This document shows positions 23,696 to 31,150 of a stretch of 33,219 bases of DNA, piece by piece (position 1 is the stretch's first letter; each line of letters starts with the position of its first letter). Both the position numbers and the translations under genes were made by a program. The notes under the pieces were generated by a model. The model did no database searches, was not told where the DNA came from, and was given only the letters and a program-made list of their open reading frames with translations. The stretch comes from JACVRX01 sp035697245 (GTDB lineage: Bacteria > Actinomycetota > Actinomycetes > Jiangellales > Jiangellaceae), in contig DASSDH010000191.1 of assembly GCA_035697245.1 (NCBI GenBank), forward strand, positions 1 to 33,219, read 5' to 3'.

Positions 23696-24754
23696 ATCTC
23701 GTTTACGGATGGCGTGGGGCAGGATCTGGTCGGCGGTCTTGGTCCAGGTGAAGGGGTGGCAGCGGTCGTTCCAGCCGTCGATGATGGCGTGGATTGTGGC
23801 GATGAGCTCGGTGACGTTCTCGAAGGAGCCGCGGCGGATCGCCTGGTGGGTGATGATCCCGAAGAACGCCTCGACCACGTTTAGCCACGACCCGAAGGTC
23901 GGGGTGAAGTGCAGGTGCACGCGCGGGTTCTTGGCCAGCCAGGCGTCGATCTCGGCGTGCTTGTGGGTGTGGTAGTTGTCCAGCACGACGTGCAGCTGGC
24001 GGCGCGGGTAGGCCTTGGCGACCGTGCGGAGGAAGTCGCCAAACTCGGCCTTGCCGTGCCGGTCGTAGCACGGGTCGGTCACCTTGCCGGTGGCCACTTC
24101 CAGAGCCGCGAACAACGTCGTGGTTCCGTTGCGCCGGTAGTCGTGGGTGGCTTTCTCCGGCAGCCCGGGGCGCAGCGGCAGGATCGGCGCGGTCCGGTTC
24201 AGCGCCTGGATCTGGCTCTTCTCGTCCACGCACAGCACGATCGCGTTGGCCGGCGGGTTCAGGTACAGCCCGACCACGTCGCGGGCCTTGGCCTCCAGCT
24301 CGGGGTCGGTGGAGAACTTGAACGTCCCTCGGCGCCACCGCTGGACGTGGTAGCGGCGCCAGGCCCGGGCCACAGTCGCGTCCCCGATGCCCAAGTGCCG
24401 TCCCAACAGTCGGCTGGACCAGTGCGTCACCGCCAGCAACGCCGGGGGCGGCTCCAACGTGGCCGCGATGATCGCCGCGTCATCGATGGTCTTCGGCCGT
24501 CCCGGACGCGGCTCGTCCTCCAGCCCTGCCAGCCCCTGCGCCCGGAACCGCTCCCGCCACTTGATCACCGTCGGCCGCGTCGAGCCCACCGCGGCCGCCA
24601 CCGAGCTCGGTCCCGCGCCTGGTTGCGCACACGCCAGCACGATCCGCGCCCGCTCGACATACCCCGCCCGAATCGACCTCGAGCGGGACCACGACCTCAA
24701 CGTCAAGCGGTCCTGCTCCGAGAGCACCAGCGGGGCAGGCTGCAACGGGGCCAT
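23678..24754 (-). CDS. IS630-family DDE transposase
   Basis: A 358-residue, apparently intact transposase. Two N-terminal helix-turn-helix parts are visible: SSVAAAVGSTRPTVIKWRERF, then the GRPKTIDD linker and a second domain to about residue 150. The catalytic Asp177 is in LCVDEKSQIQAL, Asp259 in VVLDNYHTHKH and Glu295 in GSWLNVVEAFFG, the IS630 DDE pattern. The start at ATG 24754 matches the family; the frame extends upstream to 24847. The last codons run through the left terminal repeat, and the TAG stop uses the TA target plus a host base. It is preceded by the cargo oxidoreductase gene, 52 bases upstream on the same strand. Confidence 0.93.
   Translation of the reverse strand: MAPLQPAPLVLSEQDRLTLRSWSRSRSIRAGYVERARIVLACAQPGAGPSSVAAAVGSTRPTVIKWRERFRAQGLAGLEDEPRPGRPKTIDDAAIIAATLEPPPALLAVTHWSSRLLGRHLGIGDATVARAWRRYHVQRWRRGTFKFSTDPELEAKARDVVGLYLNPPANAIVLCVDEKSQIQALNRTAPILPLRPGLPEKATHDYRRNGTTTLFAALEVATGKVTDPCYDRHGKAEFGDFLRTVAKAYPRRQLHVVLDNYHTHKHAEIDAWLAKNPRVHLHFTPTFGSWLNVVEAFFGIITHQAIRRGSFENVTELIATIHAIIDGWNDRCHPFTWTKTADQILPHAIRKRDSDAGH
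23681..23708 (+). repeat. Left terminal inverted repeat of the IS630-type element
   Basis: It begins GTGTCCCGCGTCT and ends CTCGTTTACGG. It differs from the right repeat only at position 14 (G here). It also encodes the C-terminus of the transposase on the reverse strand. Confidence 0.9.
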
Positions 24755-24806
24755 GCACCCATCATCCCGACCACCAGACTGTAAAGCAACTAACGACGCA
24801 CAACCA

Positions 24807-25814
24807 TTAGAAGCGATCCGGGCGGCAACCTGACAGAGCCGACTCAACGGTTCCGTCGACCAACTCCCGCGCGACCAGGCGGCCCACGGCCGCGGCGAGC
24901 GTGACCGCCGAGTGCATCACTGCCAAGTAGAGGCCGGGGACCTCGGCGACCGGGCCGACGATCGGCTCACCGTCGGCCGGCATTGGGCGCACTCCGAGTC
25001 GGGTGCTGAGCAGCTCGACGCTCCCGGCGCCATGGAAAGTGGACCGGACGGCGGCAAGGGTCCGTTCGGGCGAGTCCGCGGCGGCAATCAGCCGGTCCGC
25101 GGCGACCTGCCGAAGATCGAAGTCCTCAGTGTTGACCACGGTGCGGACCAGACCGGCCGGGGCGCGGAGCCGGAACAGCGGCGACGGCGACGGTTCGACC
25201 GGGACGCGCACGCCGAGCGGCGCGCCCAGCGCGGCCGTGGCAACTCCAGCCGCCAGCACCACCGTCGCACCGGAGAGGGGTCCTGCTGCCGTCTCAACCC
25301 CGGCAATCTGGCCCGCTGTATCCCGGCGGACCGCGGTAACCGGCGTGTCTAGATGTACCCGAGCTCCATGGGTGCGAGCGCCCGCGACCAGCCGCTTGGT
25401 CACGCCCACCGAGTCAACAGCGCCGTCACCCGGCGCCCAGACAGCCCACTCTGGAGGCTGCCGAAGGGTGGGCTCGAGCGTCGCCACGGTGGCCGCGTCC
25501 ACGATCGTCTGCCCGGGCCCGGCGTCCGGCGCACTGTCCTCCCTGGTCCAGCTCAGCGAGCCGGACCAGGTCACCGGGAGTCCCGGCAACTCGGCCCCGA
25601 GTCGGTGGTACTCCGCCGTTGCGGTGGCCCGCAGCCCGGCGGCCGGACCTTTACGCACGCCAGACGCTCCGACCCAGGCGAACGAGTCCGCCGTCACGCC
25701 GGCGCCTGGCCGCCCGGCGTCGACCAACGTCACGATGGCGCCCGCCCGGGCGGCGTGATAGGCCACCGATGCGCCGACAATGCCGGCGCCGACGACGACC
25801 AAGTCCCTACTCAC
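24807..25814 (-). CDS. FAD-dependent amino-acid-oxidase-like oxidoreductase (IS cargo)
   Basis: A 335-residue DAO-family flavoenzyme. The dinucleotide-binding start is LVVVGAGIVGASVAYHAARAG with Asp32 (LVDAG) to hold the FAD ribose. A substrate region follows, then VVLAAGVATAAL. The C-terminal FAD segment contains RPMPADGEPIVGPVAEVPGLYLAVMHSAVTLAAAVG and the end is RPDRF. It is probably complete. Substrates in the family include glycine, D-amino acids and sarcosine; none can be chosen here. It starts with GTG 25814; TAAGGT on the reverse strand at 25843-25838 is a likely -10. The gene lies wholly inside the IS630 terminal repeats and has no counterpart at this place in the mycobacterial order. 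Confidence 0.87.
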   Translation of the reverse strand: MSRDLVVVGAGIVGASVAYHAARAGAIVTLVDAGRPGAGVTADSFAWVGASGVRKGPAAGLRATATAEYHRLGAELPGLPVTWSGSLSWTREDSAPDAGPGQTIVDAATVATLEPTLRQPPEWAVWAPGDGAVDSVGVTKRLVAGARTHGARVHLDTPVTAVRRDTAGQIAGVETAAGPLSGATVVLAAGVATAALGAPLGVRVPVEPSPSPLFRLRAPAGLVRTVVNTEDFDLRQVAADRLIAAADSPERTLAAVRSTFHGAGSVELLSTRLGVRPMPADGEPIVGPVAEVPGLYLAVMHSAVTLAAAVGRLVARELVDGTVESALSGCRPDRF

Positions 25815-25901
25815 CCGGTGGGCTCAACACGTTCACGACCTTAGCGTCGCAGCGTCCGCCCACGCGGCCTGGTGGGTCGACGCCCGCTGACCGACGACTG
25901 C

Positions 25902-25929
25902 CCGTAAACGAGATTTAGACGCGGGACAC
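25902..25929 (-). repeat. Right terminal inverted repeat of the IS630-type element
   Basis: Read on the reverse strand it begins GTGTCCCGCGTCT and ends CTCGTTTACGG, with A at position 14. TA follows at 25930-25931. Confidence 0.9.
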
Positions 25930-26849
25930 TAGCGGCTGTGAACCGTCGTCATGGCATTGAGCACCCGGTTCAACGACGAGTCGAGATTCCACCGCTCACC
26001 CAGCTCGATGAGCGCTTCCGGGTCACGCGGCTCGCTGGGAAGCTTGCCGGCGATCTCAGGAAGTGGCACGTCGGTGCGCACGGCGACCACAAGAGGTGCG
26101 ACGGCCAGGTAGTCACGCGCGTCGGCGAGCTTGCGGCGCAGGGTTGGGGCCAGATCCGATGTCAGGTCATCGACTGCGGTCAGCAACCTGTCGATGTCAC
26201 CAAACCTTGACACCAACGTGGCGGCTGTCTTGTCTCCTATGCCGGCCACGCCAGGCAGGCCGTCGCTCGGGTCGCCGCGTAACGTCGCGAATGCCGCGTA
26301 CGCGCGGCCGGGGATGCCGTACTTGGCGGCAACGACGGATTCGTCGACGACCTCATGCCGCCCGACGCCTCTTGCTGTGTAGAGAACGCGGACGTCGCGA
26401 GAGTCGTCGACGACCTGGAACAGGTCGCGGTCGCCAGTCACGACGTCGACTGGACCTGGATCCCGGGCCGCGAGTGTGCCGATGACGTCGTCGGCCTCGA
26501 ACCCTGGCGCGCCGACGTAGGTAAGGCCGAGCGCATCGAGCACCTCGAGAATCACCGGGACCTGGGCAACGAGCGCCCGCGGGATGTCTTCGATGTTGCG
26601 GGCGGCATTGAGCAGGCGGTGTGCCTTGTAGGACGGCACGGCCGCCACCCGGAACGCCGGTCGCCAGTCTTCGTCGAGGCAGGCGATGAGCCTCTCCGGC
26701 TGCCGTACGGTGACCAGCCGTGCGATGAAGTCGAGCAACCCTCGCACGGCGTTGACCGGCGTGCCGTCCGGCGCCGTCATCGATTCCGGGACACCGAAAA
26801 ACGCGCGGAAGTACAGCGAGGCGGCGTCCAGCAGCATCAGGCGGCTCAC
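25929..26849 (-). CDS. 5'-3' exonuclease (polymerase I FEN-like domain)
   Basis: A 306-residue stand-alone nuclease of the PIN/FEN fold, like mycobacterial Rv2090. Motifs are LMLLDAASLYFRAFFGVP (first metal Asp), the arch region AFRVAAVPSYKAHR, GFEADDVIGTLA and VDVVTGDRDLFQVVDD (metal Asp residues). The helix-hairpin-helix DPSDGLPGVAGIGDKTAATLVSRFG contacts DNA. It should remove flaps or 5' ends in repair and replication. GTG 26849 is chosen because CAGGCT lies seven bases upstream like other leaderless genes here; ATG 26837 is possible. The stop codon includes the TA target of the insertion element. Confidence 0.92.
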   Translation of the reverse strand: MSRLMLLDAASLYFRAFFGVPESMTAPDGTPVNAVRGLLDFIARLVTVRQPERLIACLDEDWRPAFRVAAVPSYKAHRLLNAARNIEDIPRALVAQVPVILEVLDALGLTYVGAPGFEADDVIGTLAARDPGPVDVVTGDRDLFQVVDDSRDVRVLYTARGVGRHEVVDESVVAAKYGIPGRAYAAFATLRGDPSDGLPGVAGIGDKTAATLVSRFGDIDRLLTAVDDLTSDLAPTLRRKLADARDYLAVAPLVVAVRTDVPLPEIAGKLPSEPRDPEALIELGERWNLDSSLNRVLNAMTTVHSR

Positions 26850-26880
26850 GGGGACGAGCCTGCCACGCGCCCAGCGCCGA

Positions 26881-26886
26881 TACGCT
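26881..26886 (+). promoter_or_regulatory. Leaderless promoter -10 of the M24 peptidase gene
   Basis: TACGCT ends eight bases before ATG 26895, with no ribosome site. It lies in the 45-base gap between divergent genes. Confidence 0.4.
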
Positions 26887-26894
26887 CGCACCCG

Positions 26895-27986
26895 ATGACC
26901 GTCGAGAACATGTCGCGAGCCAAAGCCGCCGCCGCCGCTGCCGGGTTCGACGCGGTTCTGGTGACACCTGGCGCCGACCTGCGTTACCTGACCGGCTATG
27001 ACGCGATGCCGCTGGAGCGGCTGACCTGTCTGGTCCTGCCGGCATCAGGAGAGCCGGTGCTGGTCGTGCCGACACTGGAGCGGCCAGCGGCGGAGGCTTC
27101 GCCAGCCGGCGCCATGGGCATCGACATCGTGGACTGGCAGGATTCGGACGACCCGGTGGCGCTCGTCGCGAACCTCGTGCCAACGGCGCGCCGGGTTGCA
27201 GTCGATGATCACATGTGGGCCGAGAAGGTGCTGCGGTTCCAGGCCGCCATGCCCGATGCGGAACAAGTCCTGGCCGGGCCGGTGCTTCATGAGCTGCGGA
27301 TGCGAAAGGCGCCGGCGGAGGTCGAGGCATTACGGGTCGCTGCCGCGGCCATTGACCGGGTGCACGCCCGGATGGGTGAGTGGCTGCGGGCCGAGCGGAC
27401 CGAACGCGAGGTGGGTCACGACATCGCCGACGCGATCATCGCCGAGGGGCACCAGCGTGTTGACTTCGTCATCGTGGCCTCCGGGCCCAGCAGCGCAAGC
27501 CCGCACCACAGCGGATCTGATCGGGTGATCGAGGTCGGTGATCCCGTCGTCGTCGATATCGGCGGCACGATGCCGAGCGGCTACTGCTCAGACGAAGCCC
27601 GGACCTACGTCATCGGCGTGCCGCCGGACGAGTACGTCGAGGCGTACGGAACGCTCCGTCGGGCTCAAGCGGCTGCTGTCGAGAGCGCACGGCCCGGCGT
27701 CACTGCGGAATCCGTCGACGCGGCGGCGCGGGATGTGCTGACGGCGGCAGGGCTAGGCGACTACTTCGTTCACCGCACCGGGCACGGTATCGGCCTGGAG
27801 ACCCACGAGGATCCGTACATCGTGGCCGGGAACACCCGCATGCTCGAACCGGGCATGGCGTTCTCTGTCGAGCCCGGGTTCTACCTGCCCGGCCGTTTCG
27901 GCGCCCGGATCGAGGACATCGTCGTGACCACCGGCAACGGCGTCGAGCGGCTCAACCTTCGCCCCCGCGACCTCGCCATCCTTTAG
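26895..27986 (+). CDS. M24 metallopeptidase, Xaa-Pro dipeptidase-like (PepE/PepQ)
   Basis: A 363-residue pita-bread-fold peptidase like mycobacterial PepE (Rv2089c). An N-terminal creatinase-type domain holds VTPGADLRYLTGY. The catalytic domain carries all five metal ligands: Asp221 (VVVDIGG), Asp233 (CSDEART), His297 (HRTGHGIG), Glu326 (SVEPGFY) and Glu340 (RIEDIV). It should cleave peptides before proline in the cytoplasm. Proteasome products are a plausible but unproven source. It converges on the aminotransferase gene with a gap of 10 bases. Confidence 0.93.
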   Translation: MTVENMSRAKAAAAAAGFDAVLVTPGADLRYLTGYDAMPLERLTCLVLPASGEPVLVVPTLERPAAEASPAGAMGIDIVDWQDSDDPVALVANLVPTARRVAVDDHMWAEKVLRFQAAMPDAEQVLAGPVLHELRMRKAPAEVEALRVAAAAIDRVHARMGEWLRAERTEREVGHDIADAIIAEGHQRVDFVIVASGPSSASPHHSGSDRVIEVGDPVVVDIGGTMPSGYCSDEARTYVIGVPPDEYVEAYGTLRRAQAAAVESARPGVTAESVDAAARDVLTAAGLGDYFVHRTGHGIGLETHEDPYIVAGNTRMLEPGMAFSVEPGFYLPGRFGARIEDIVVTTGNGVERLNLRPRDLAIL

Positions 27987-27996
27987 GAGCGGTGCG

Positions 27997-29034
27997 TCAG
28001 CTCGTTAGAGCATCAAGGGCCAGGTCGACGTCGGACTCGGTGGTGTAGAGGTGGAACGACGCCCGCAGGCGCCCGCCCCGGACAGCCGCTCGGACACCGG
28101 CAGCCTGCAGCCGTTCCTCGGCGCCTGGCACGTCGACGGAGACGATCGCCGAGTCACCAGCAGCCAGGCCCAAGCCAGCTCGGAACCGGTTGGCCAGTGC
28201 GACGTTGTGCGTTCGAATGGCCTCGATACCCACTTGCTCGAACAGGTCGAGCGCTGGAGCGGTGGCAACCCAGTTGAACCAGGCCGGCGAGATGTCCAGC
28301 CGGCGAGCGTCCGACGCGAGTCGGAGCGGCGGGCCGTAGTACGACGTGTGCGGGTCGTCGCCGGACCACCAGCCGGCCTGCGAGGGCACGATGCGCTGGC
28401 GCAATTCGGGTTTACTGACCATGAACGCGGTGCCGCGAGGCGCGAGCAGCCACTTGTAGGCGCCACAGACCAGTGCATCGACTCTGGACCCGTCGACCGG
28501 AAACCAGCCACAGGCCTGGGTCGCGTCGACAACGGTTGTTGCCCCGACGTCTGCGGCGGCGGTGACGATCGCGTCCAGATCAGCGATCTCCCCTGACGCC
28601 GACTGCACCAAGCTGAATGCCACCAGGTCGGTGTCGTCGTCGATCACGTCGCCCAGCTTTCGCAGCGGCACGGTTCTGACATCCACTCCACGCTCGCGCT
28701 GGACCAGCCAGGGAAACAGGTTCGAGGTGAATTCTTGCTCGGGAACGACGACCCGGGAGCCCGCCGGAAGAGATCCGGCGATCGTTCCGAGCAACTGCGA
28801 AACCTGCGCGCCGGTGCTGACGTCGGACGATTCAACCCCGAGGAGGCGCGCAAAGGTCTCGCGTGCCCGGATCGTCTCGTCGCTCCACCGCCTCCAGTAA
28901 CCGGTGCCGGTCCGCCAGACGGCCAGGGCATCTTGAAGCGCATCCCAGGCGGGGCGCGGCGGAAGGCCGTAACTTGCCGTGTCCAGCCAGCCAGGCTTCG
29001 GGTCGAAGAGTTCCTGCGCCTTGGCGATCTCCAC
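27997..29034 (-). CDS. Class V aminotransferase (PLP-dependent)
   Basis: A 345-residue PLP enzyme. GWLDTASYGLPPRPAWDAL opens the fold. Asp170 (VVDATQACGW) pairs with the pyridine nitrogen and Lys194 (CGAYKWLLAPRG) should form the Schiff base. Relatives include cysteine desulfurases, isopenicillin N epimerase-like enzymes and kynureninase-like enzymes. No SufS-type active-site Cys loop is evident, so a non-desulfurase role is more likely. GTG 29034 fits the family start; the frame stays open to 29253 only through high GC content. It is the last gene with ordinary housekeeping character before the accessory region. Confidence 0.87.
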   Translation of the reverse strand: MEIAKAQELFDPKPGWLDTASYGLPPRPAWDALQDALAVWRTGTGYWRRWSDETIRARETFARLLGVESSDVSTGAQVSQLLGTIAGSLPAGSRVVVPEQEFTSNLFPWLVQRERGVDVRTVPLRKLGDVIDDDTDLVAFSLVQSASGEIADLDAIVTAAADVGATTVVDATQACGWFPVDGSRVDALVCGAYKWLLAPRGTAFMVSKPELRQRIVPSQAGWWSGDDPHTSYYGPPLRLASDARRLDISPAWFNWVATAPALDLFEQVGIEAIRTHNVALANRFRAGLGLAAGDSAIVSVDVPGAEERLQAAGVRAAVRGGRLRASFHLYTTESDVDLALDALTS

Positions 29035-29119
29035 GTTGTCATGCTGCCACTTGGAGCAACGAGGAGCCCGAGCGAGGCACGAGGGAGGGTCCGAGTGCGA
29101 CCATCCGACTAGGGTTCTG

Positions 29120-29228
29120 GCGTAGCGGCTACGCACGTACCGATCAGGTCCGCCGCGTACCGCTACGTTCGCGTTTCCCGAGGTCAGCGGCGTGATCCTA
29201 GGACCGCTGCGTACCGTCGCATACCGAT
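29120..29228. repeat. Cluster of CGTACCG repeats with a 15-bp palindrome
   Basis: GCGTAGC-G-GCTACGC (29120-29134) is a perfect palindrome. It is followed by CGTACCGAT (29136), CGTACCGCT (29156), CGTACCGTC (29210) and CATACCGAT (29220), all on the plus strand. Spacings are 20, 54 and 10 bases, close to whole helical turns. They lie in the 227-base gap between the aminotransferase and the small accessory gene. They could bind a regulator or be iteron-like. Confidence 0.5.
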
Positions 29229-29261
29229 GCGTTCGGCGTCGTTCGGTCAACACCTGGTCAG

Positions 29262-29486
29262 CTACGCGGCGGCAGACGCGCGCGTCGCCGGTGTGAGACC
29301 CGCCTCATCGAGCAGCTCGACGGAGAACCCGCCACCGCCATCAGGGTCGACGATGGTCTCGCGGTTCGCATCGACCGTGTGACCGTTGACGAACAGCCAC
29401 ACGATGTTCTTCAGGATCACCTGATCGCGCGGATCGCGCACGTGGGTGTCACGGCCCGCGGCTATCGTTGCCAGGTCACTCGCCAA
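29262..29486 (-). CDS. Small unknown protein of the accessory region
   Basis: A 74-residue protein starting with TTG, preceded by the strong ribosome site AAAGGAAG about nine bases upstream. Codons have the high third-position GC of real genes here. The sequence contains VILKNIVWLFVNGHTVDANRETIVDPDGGGGFSVELLDE and an Ala-rich end. It has no signal or membrane segment. I do not recognise it. It diverges from the helix-turn-helix operon across a 144-base regulatory gap, an arrangement seen in phage-like modules. Confidence 0.55.
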   Translation of the reverse strand: MASDLATIAAGRDTHVRDPRDQVILKNIVWLFVNGHTVDANRETIVDPDGGGGFSVELLDEAGLTPATRASAAA

Positions 29487-29587
29487 GGTGACGTTCTTCC
29501 TTTCGTTGTGCTGTCGAGCCCTGGGATTCCGGCCCGGGTTCGGCGTCCGTTAAGTCCTCATTGTTGCTCTACGCGTGGTGCGCGGTT

Positions 29588-29605
29588 ATCGTCGCGATCG
29601 TCGCA
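29588..29605. repeat. Tandem 9-base repeat before the accessory operon
   Basis: ATCGTCGCG and ATCGTCGCA stand head to tail in the gap between the divergent accessory genes, 26 bases before GTG 29631. CATATT just after (29604-29609) is a possible -10. The repeats could be an operator for the operon's own regulator. Confidence 0.35.
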
Positions 29606-29630
29606 TATTTCGAGCAGTTTAGGCAACCAC

Positions 29631-29921
29631 GTGACGAAGACGCACGGACCCAACGGGTACCTCTCGATCGCGGAAGCCGCAAAGCGACTCGGCGTCGCGC
29701 GCGGCACCGTCCACCGAATGATCTCGCAGGACCAGCTGTCCAAGCGGACGGTGGCGCTCCGCGACTACGTGCCCCAGCGAGACATCGACCTGTTCTTGAC
29801 GACGAAGTTGGCCACGCAGGTATCTACCGGCATCGTGCTGGAACTGCTGGACCTGTTCGACCGGCATCCGGAGCTGCTCGCGCAGCTACGCGCCCTGGTC
29901 GACGAGGGAGGCACGTCATGA
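29631..29921 (+). CDS. Helix-turn-helix protein (MerR/excisionase-like)
   Basis: A 96-residue protein. After a short leader (VTKTHGPNG) the DNA-binding fold YLSIAEAAKRLGVARGTVHRMI is followed by a basic wing (SKRTVALRDYVPQRDIDLFL). A C-terminal leucine-rich helix (IVLELLDLFDRHPELLAQLRALVDE) probably dimerises. This is the shape of small regulators and excisionases in integrated elements. The GTG start is chosen because the fold begins right after it; the frame extends upstream without a ribosome site. Its stop overlaps the next ATG by four bases, so it leads a coupled operon. Confidence 0.75.
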   Translation: MTKTHGPNGYLSIAEAAKRLGVARGTVHRMISQDQLSKRTVALRDYVPQRDIDLFLTTKLATQVSTGIVLELLDLFDRHPELLAQLRALVDEGGTS

Positions 29922-30514
29922 CCCGCGTGGACATCTGGGTGGCCCGGCGACCGGACGACATCTTCATCGACCGGCTCAACGCCCGGCTGAACGTCAAGAC
30001 CATGACTGCGGCCGAACGTCGCACGGCGATGGACGGGCTCATTCGTCACGTCGTCGTCGACTCGGCCAAGCCCGCAACCGGTGAGTGCAACTGGTGCCCG
30101 ACGCGTCGTCAGCTGGCGACCATGCCGGACGGCGCGCAGCGCATGCCCGGGTTCGGCAAGCGCATGATGTCGCCCACTCATCGTCGTGTGCTCGGCGAAC
30201 CCTGCGGACGCTGCATCAGGGCCGCGCTGGGCGTCGTCAGCCGACGTGTCCACGCAGGTCGAACCAAGAACTCCGGCGACGCCACCCGGAGCACCACCAA
30301 CAAACTCGATGCTGGTGGCCGCCATCACGTTAACCGGGTGGCGTCGTCGGACCTACGCAACAAGAAACATCACGACCCGTTCGGTACCTGCACGACATGC
30401 CGCGAACACCTGGGCACGCATCCGGACGCCGCGCTGACGGCGAGCGGTGTGCCGGAGGGCTGCCCACGGCACGCCTGGAACGAGAAGCCGCGGCCGCCAA
30501 AGTGGGCACGATGA
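29918..30514 (+). CDS. Cys-rich probable zinc-binding protein, unknown function
   Basis: A 198-residue basic protein. The N-terminal part (VDIWVARRPDDIFIDRLNARLNVKTMTAAERRTAMDGLI) is helical. Three Cys pairs follow: ECNWCP, PCGRCI and TCTTCRE, plus several His near the third (NKKHHDPFG, REHLGTHP), suggesting one or two zinc sites. The end is Pro/Lys/Arg-rich. I do not recognise the family. It is coupled by ATGA to both its neighbours. Nucleic-acid binding is a guess from the charge and metal motifs. Confidence 0.7.
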   Translation: MTRVDIWVARRPDDIFIDRLNARLNVKTMTAAERRTAMDGLIRHVVVDSAKPATGECNWCPTRRQLATMPDGAQRMPGFGKRMMSPTHRRVLGEPCGRCIRAALGVVSRRVHAGRTKNSGDATRSTTNKLDAGGRHHVNRVASSDLRNKKHHDPFGTCTTCREHLGTHPDAALTASGVPEGCPRHAWNEKPRPPKWAR

Positions 30515-30984
30515 TCGAGGACGTGGGCGGTGGCCGCAACCAAGTTGTACGACCTGACGTGTTGGATCGCGTCCGCGCCGAGTACGCCGAGCTGACCGCG
30601 CGCATGCACCAGGACGTCATGCGCATGCTCGACGACCTCGAGCTGAACCGGGCCGAGCGGCTGCGCGTGGTCGTCGATCTCGCCGGTGCCGCCCTGGGCG
30701 ATCTCAAGGACGCCGGTGCGCTGCGCGAACCGCGCGGGCTGCTGGACATGAACCGCCACGAGGTCGACCTGTTCGTCGAGCGCGGGCTCGGGCTGTTCTG
30801 GCTGATGGACCAGCTCGGTATGTCGTGGGCGACCCGGCCGGACATGGCCCTGGTCGACGTGCTCAAGGTCGAGCCGGTGAAGCGCATCGCGTTCCTGGCG
30901 CGCCAGCTGCGCAAGGTCGGCATCCACGACCTAGACGAGCTCAGCCCGCCGGATCTCATGACGAACGACGCCGGCGATGGCTAA
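30511..30984 (+). CDS. Helical protein of unknown function in accessory operon
   Basis: A 157-residue protein rich in charged, regularly spaced leucines (RVRAEYAELTARMHQDVMRMLDDLELNRAERLRVVVDLAGAAL), so mostly alpha-helical and possibly coiled-coil. A Trp/Met patch (LGLFWLMDQLGMSWATRPD) could be a binding surface. It has no Cys, signal or clear membrane span. The family is not recognised. It overlaps the upstream gene by ATGA and the downstream small gene by eight bases. Confidence 0.65.
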   Translation: MIEDVGGGRNQVVRPDVLDRVRAEYAELTARMHQDVMRMLDDLELNRAERLRVVVDLAGAALGDLKDAGALREPRGLLDMNRHEVDLFVERGLGLFWLMDQLGMSWATRPDMALVDVLKVEPVKRIAFLARQLRKVGIHDLDELSPPDLMTNDAGDG

Positions 30985-31135
30985 GCACGGTAAGAAGTCC
31001 AGGCTCCCCAGATGCGACAAGTGCCACCGCCCGATGCCAGCGGCCGAACTGCGAGCGACGGCGCGCGGGAACCGTTGTGAGATGTGCTCAAACAAGCTCC
31101 CGCCGCGGCTGCGCCGACCGACCGTGCACGGCTAG
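30977..31135 (+). CDS. 52-residue zinc-ribbon protein
   Basis: A small ORF starting at ATG 30977, inside the last codons of the previous gene. A basic start (MAKHGKKSRLPR) is followed by CDKCHRPM and, 16 residues on, CEMCSN. This makes two CxxC knuckles of a single zinc ribbon, and a basic Pro/Arg tail ends the protein. Size and charge fit a nucleic-acid-binding accessory protein of a phage-like or integrative element. It is the last gene before a strong terminator, 15 bases downstream. Confidence 0.7.
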   Translation: MAKHGKKSRLPRCDKCHRPMPAAELRATARGNRCEMCSNKLPPRLRRPTVHG

Positions 31136-31150
31136 TCGAATCAGTGTTCC

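Larger units (their letters stand above)
23681..25929 (-). mobile_element. IS630-type element with oxidoreductase cargo
   Basis: 2249 bp bounded by 28-bp terminal inverted repeats that match at 27 positions. The element is flanked by TA on both sides (23679-23680 and 25930-25931), the target duplication expected of IS630/Tc1 elements. It holds two genes on one strand, an FAD oxidoreductase and the DDE transposase. Ordinary IS630 elements are about half this length with the transposase alone. No extra copy of the repeat was found between the two genes. Confidence 0.85.

Noticed and set aside
23703..24784. Several long frames on both strands over the transposase
   Set aside because: Only the frame with the IS630 DDE motifs is plausible; the others are GC-driven shadows.
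24807..25814. The oxidoreductase as an ordinary host gene beside a simple insertion sequence
   Set aside because: No terminal repeat lies between it and the transposase. The matching repeat and TA lie beyond its far side, and the outer flanks join into intact stop codons.
29561..30514. A 317-codon frame covering the HTH gene and the Cys-rich gene
   Set aside because: Its first 119 codons are out of phase with the HTH gene and Arg/Pro-rich. The ATGA overlap at 29918 marks the real start.
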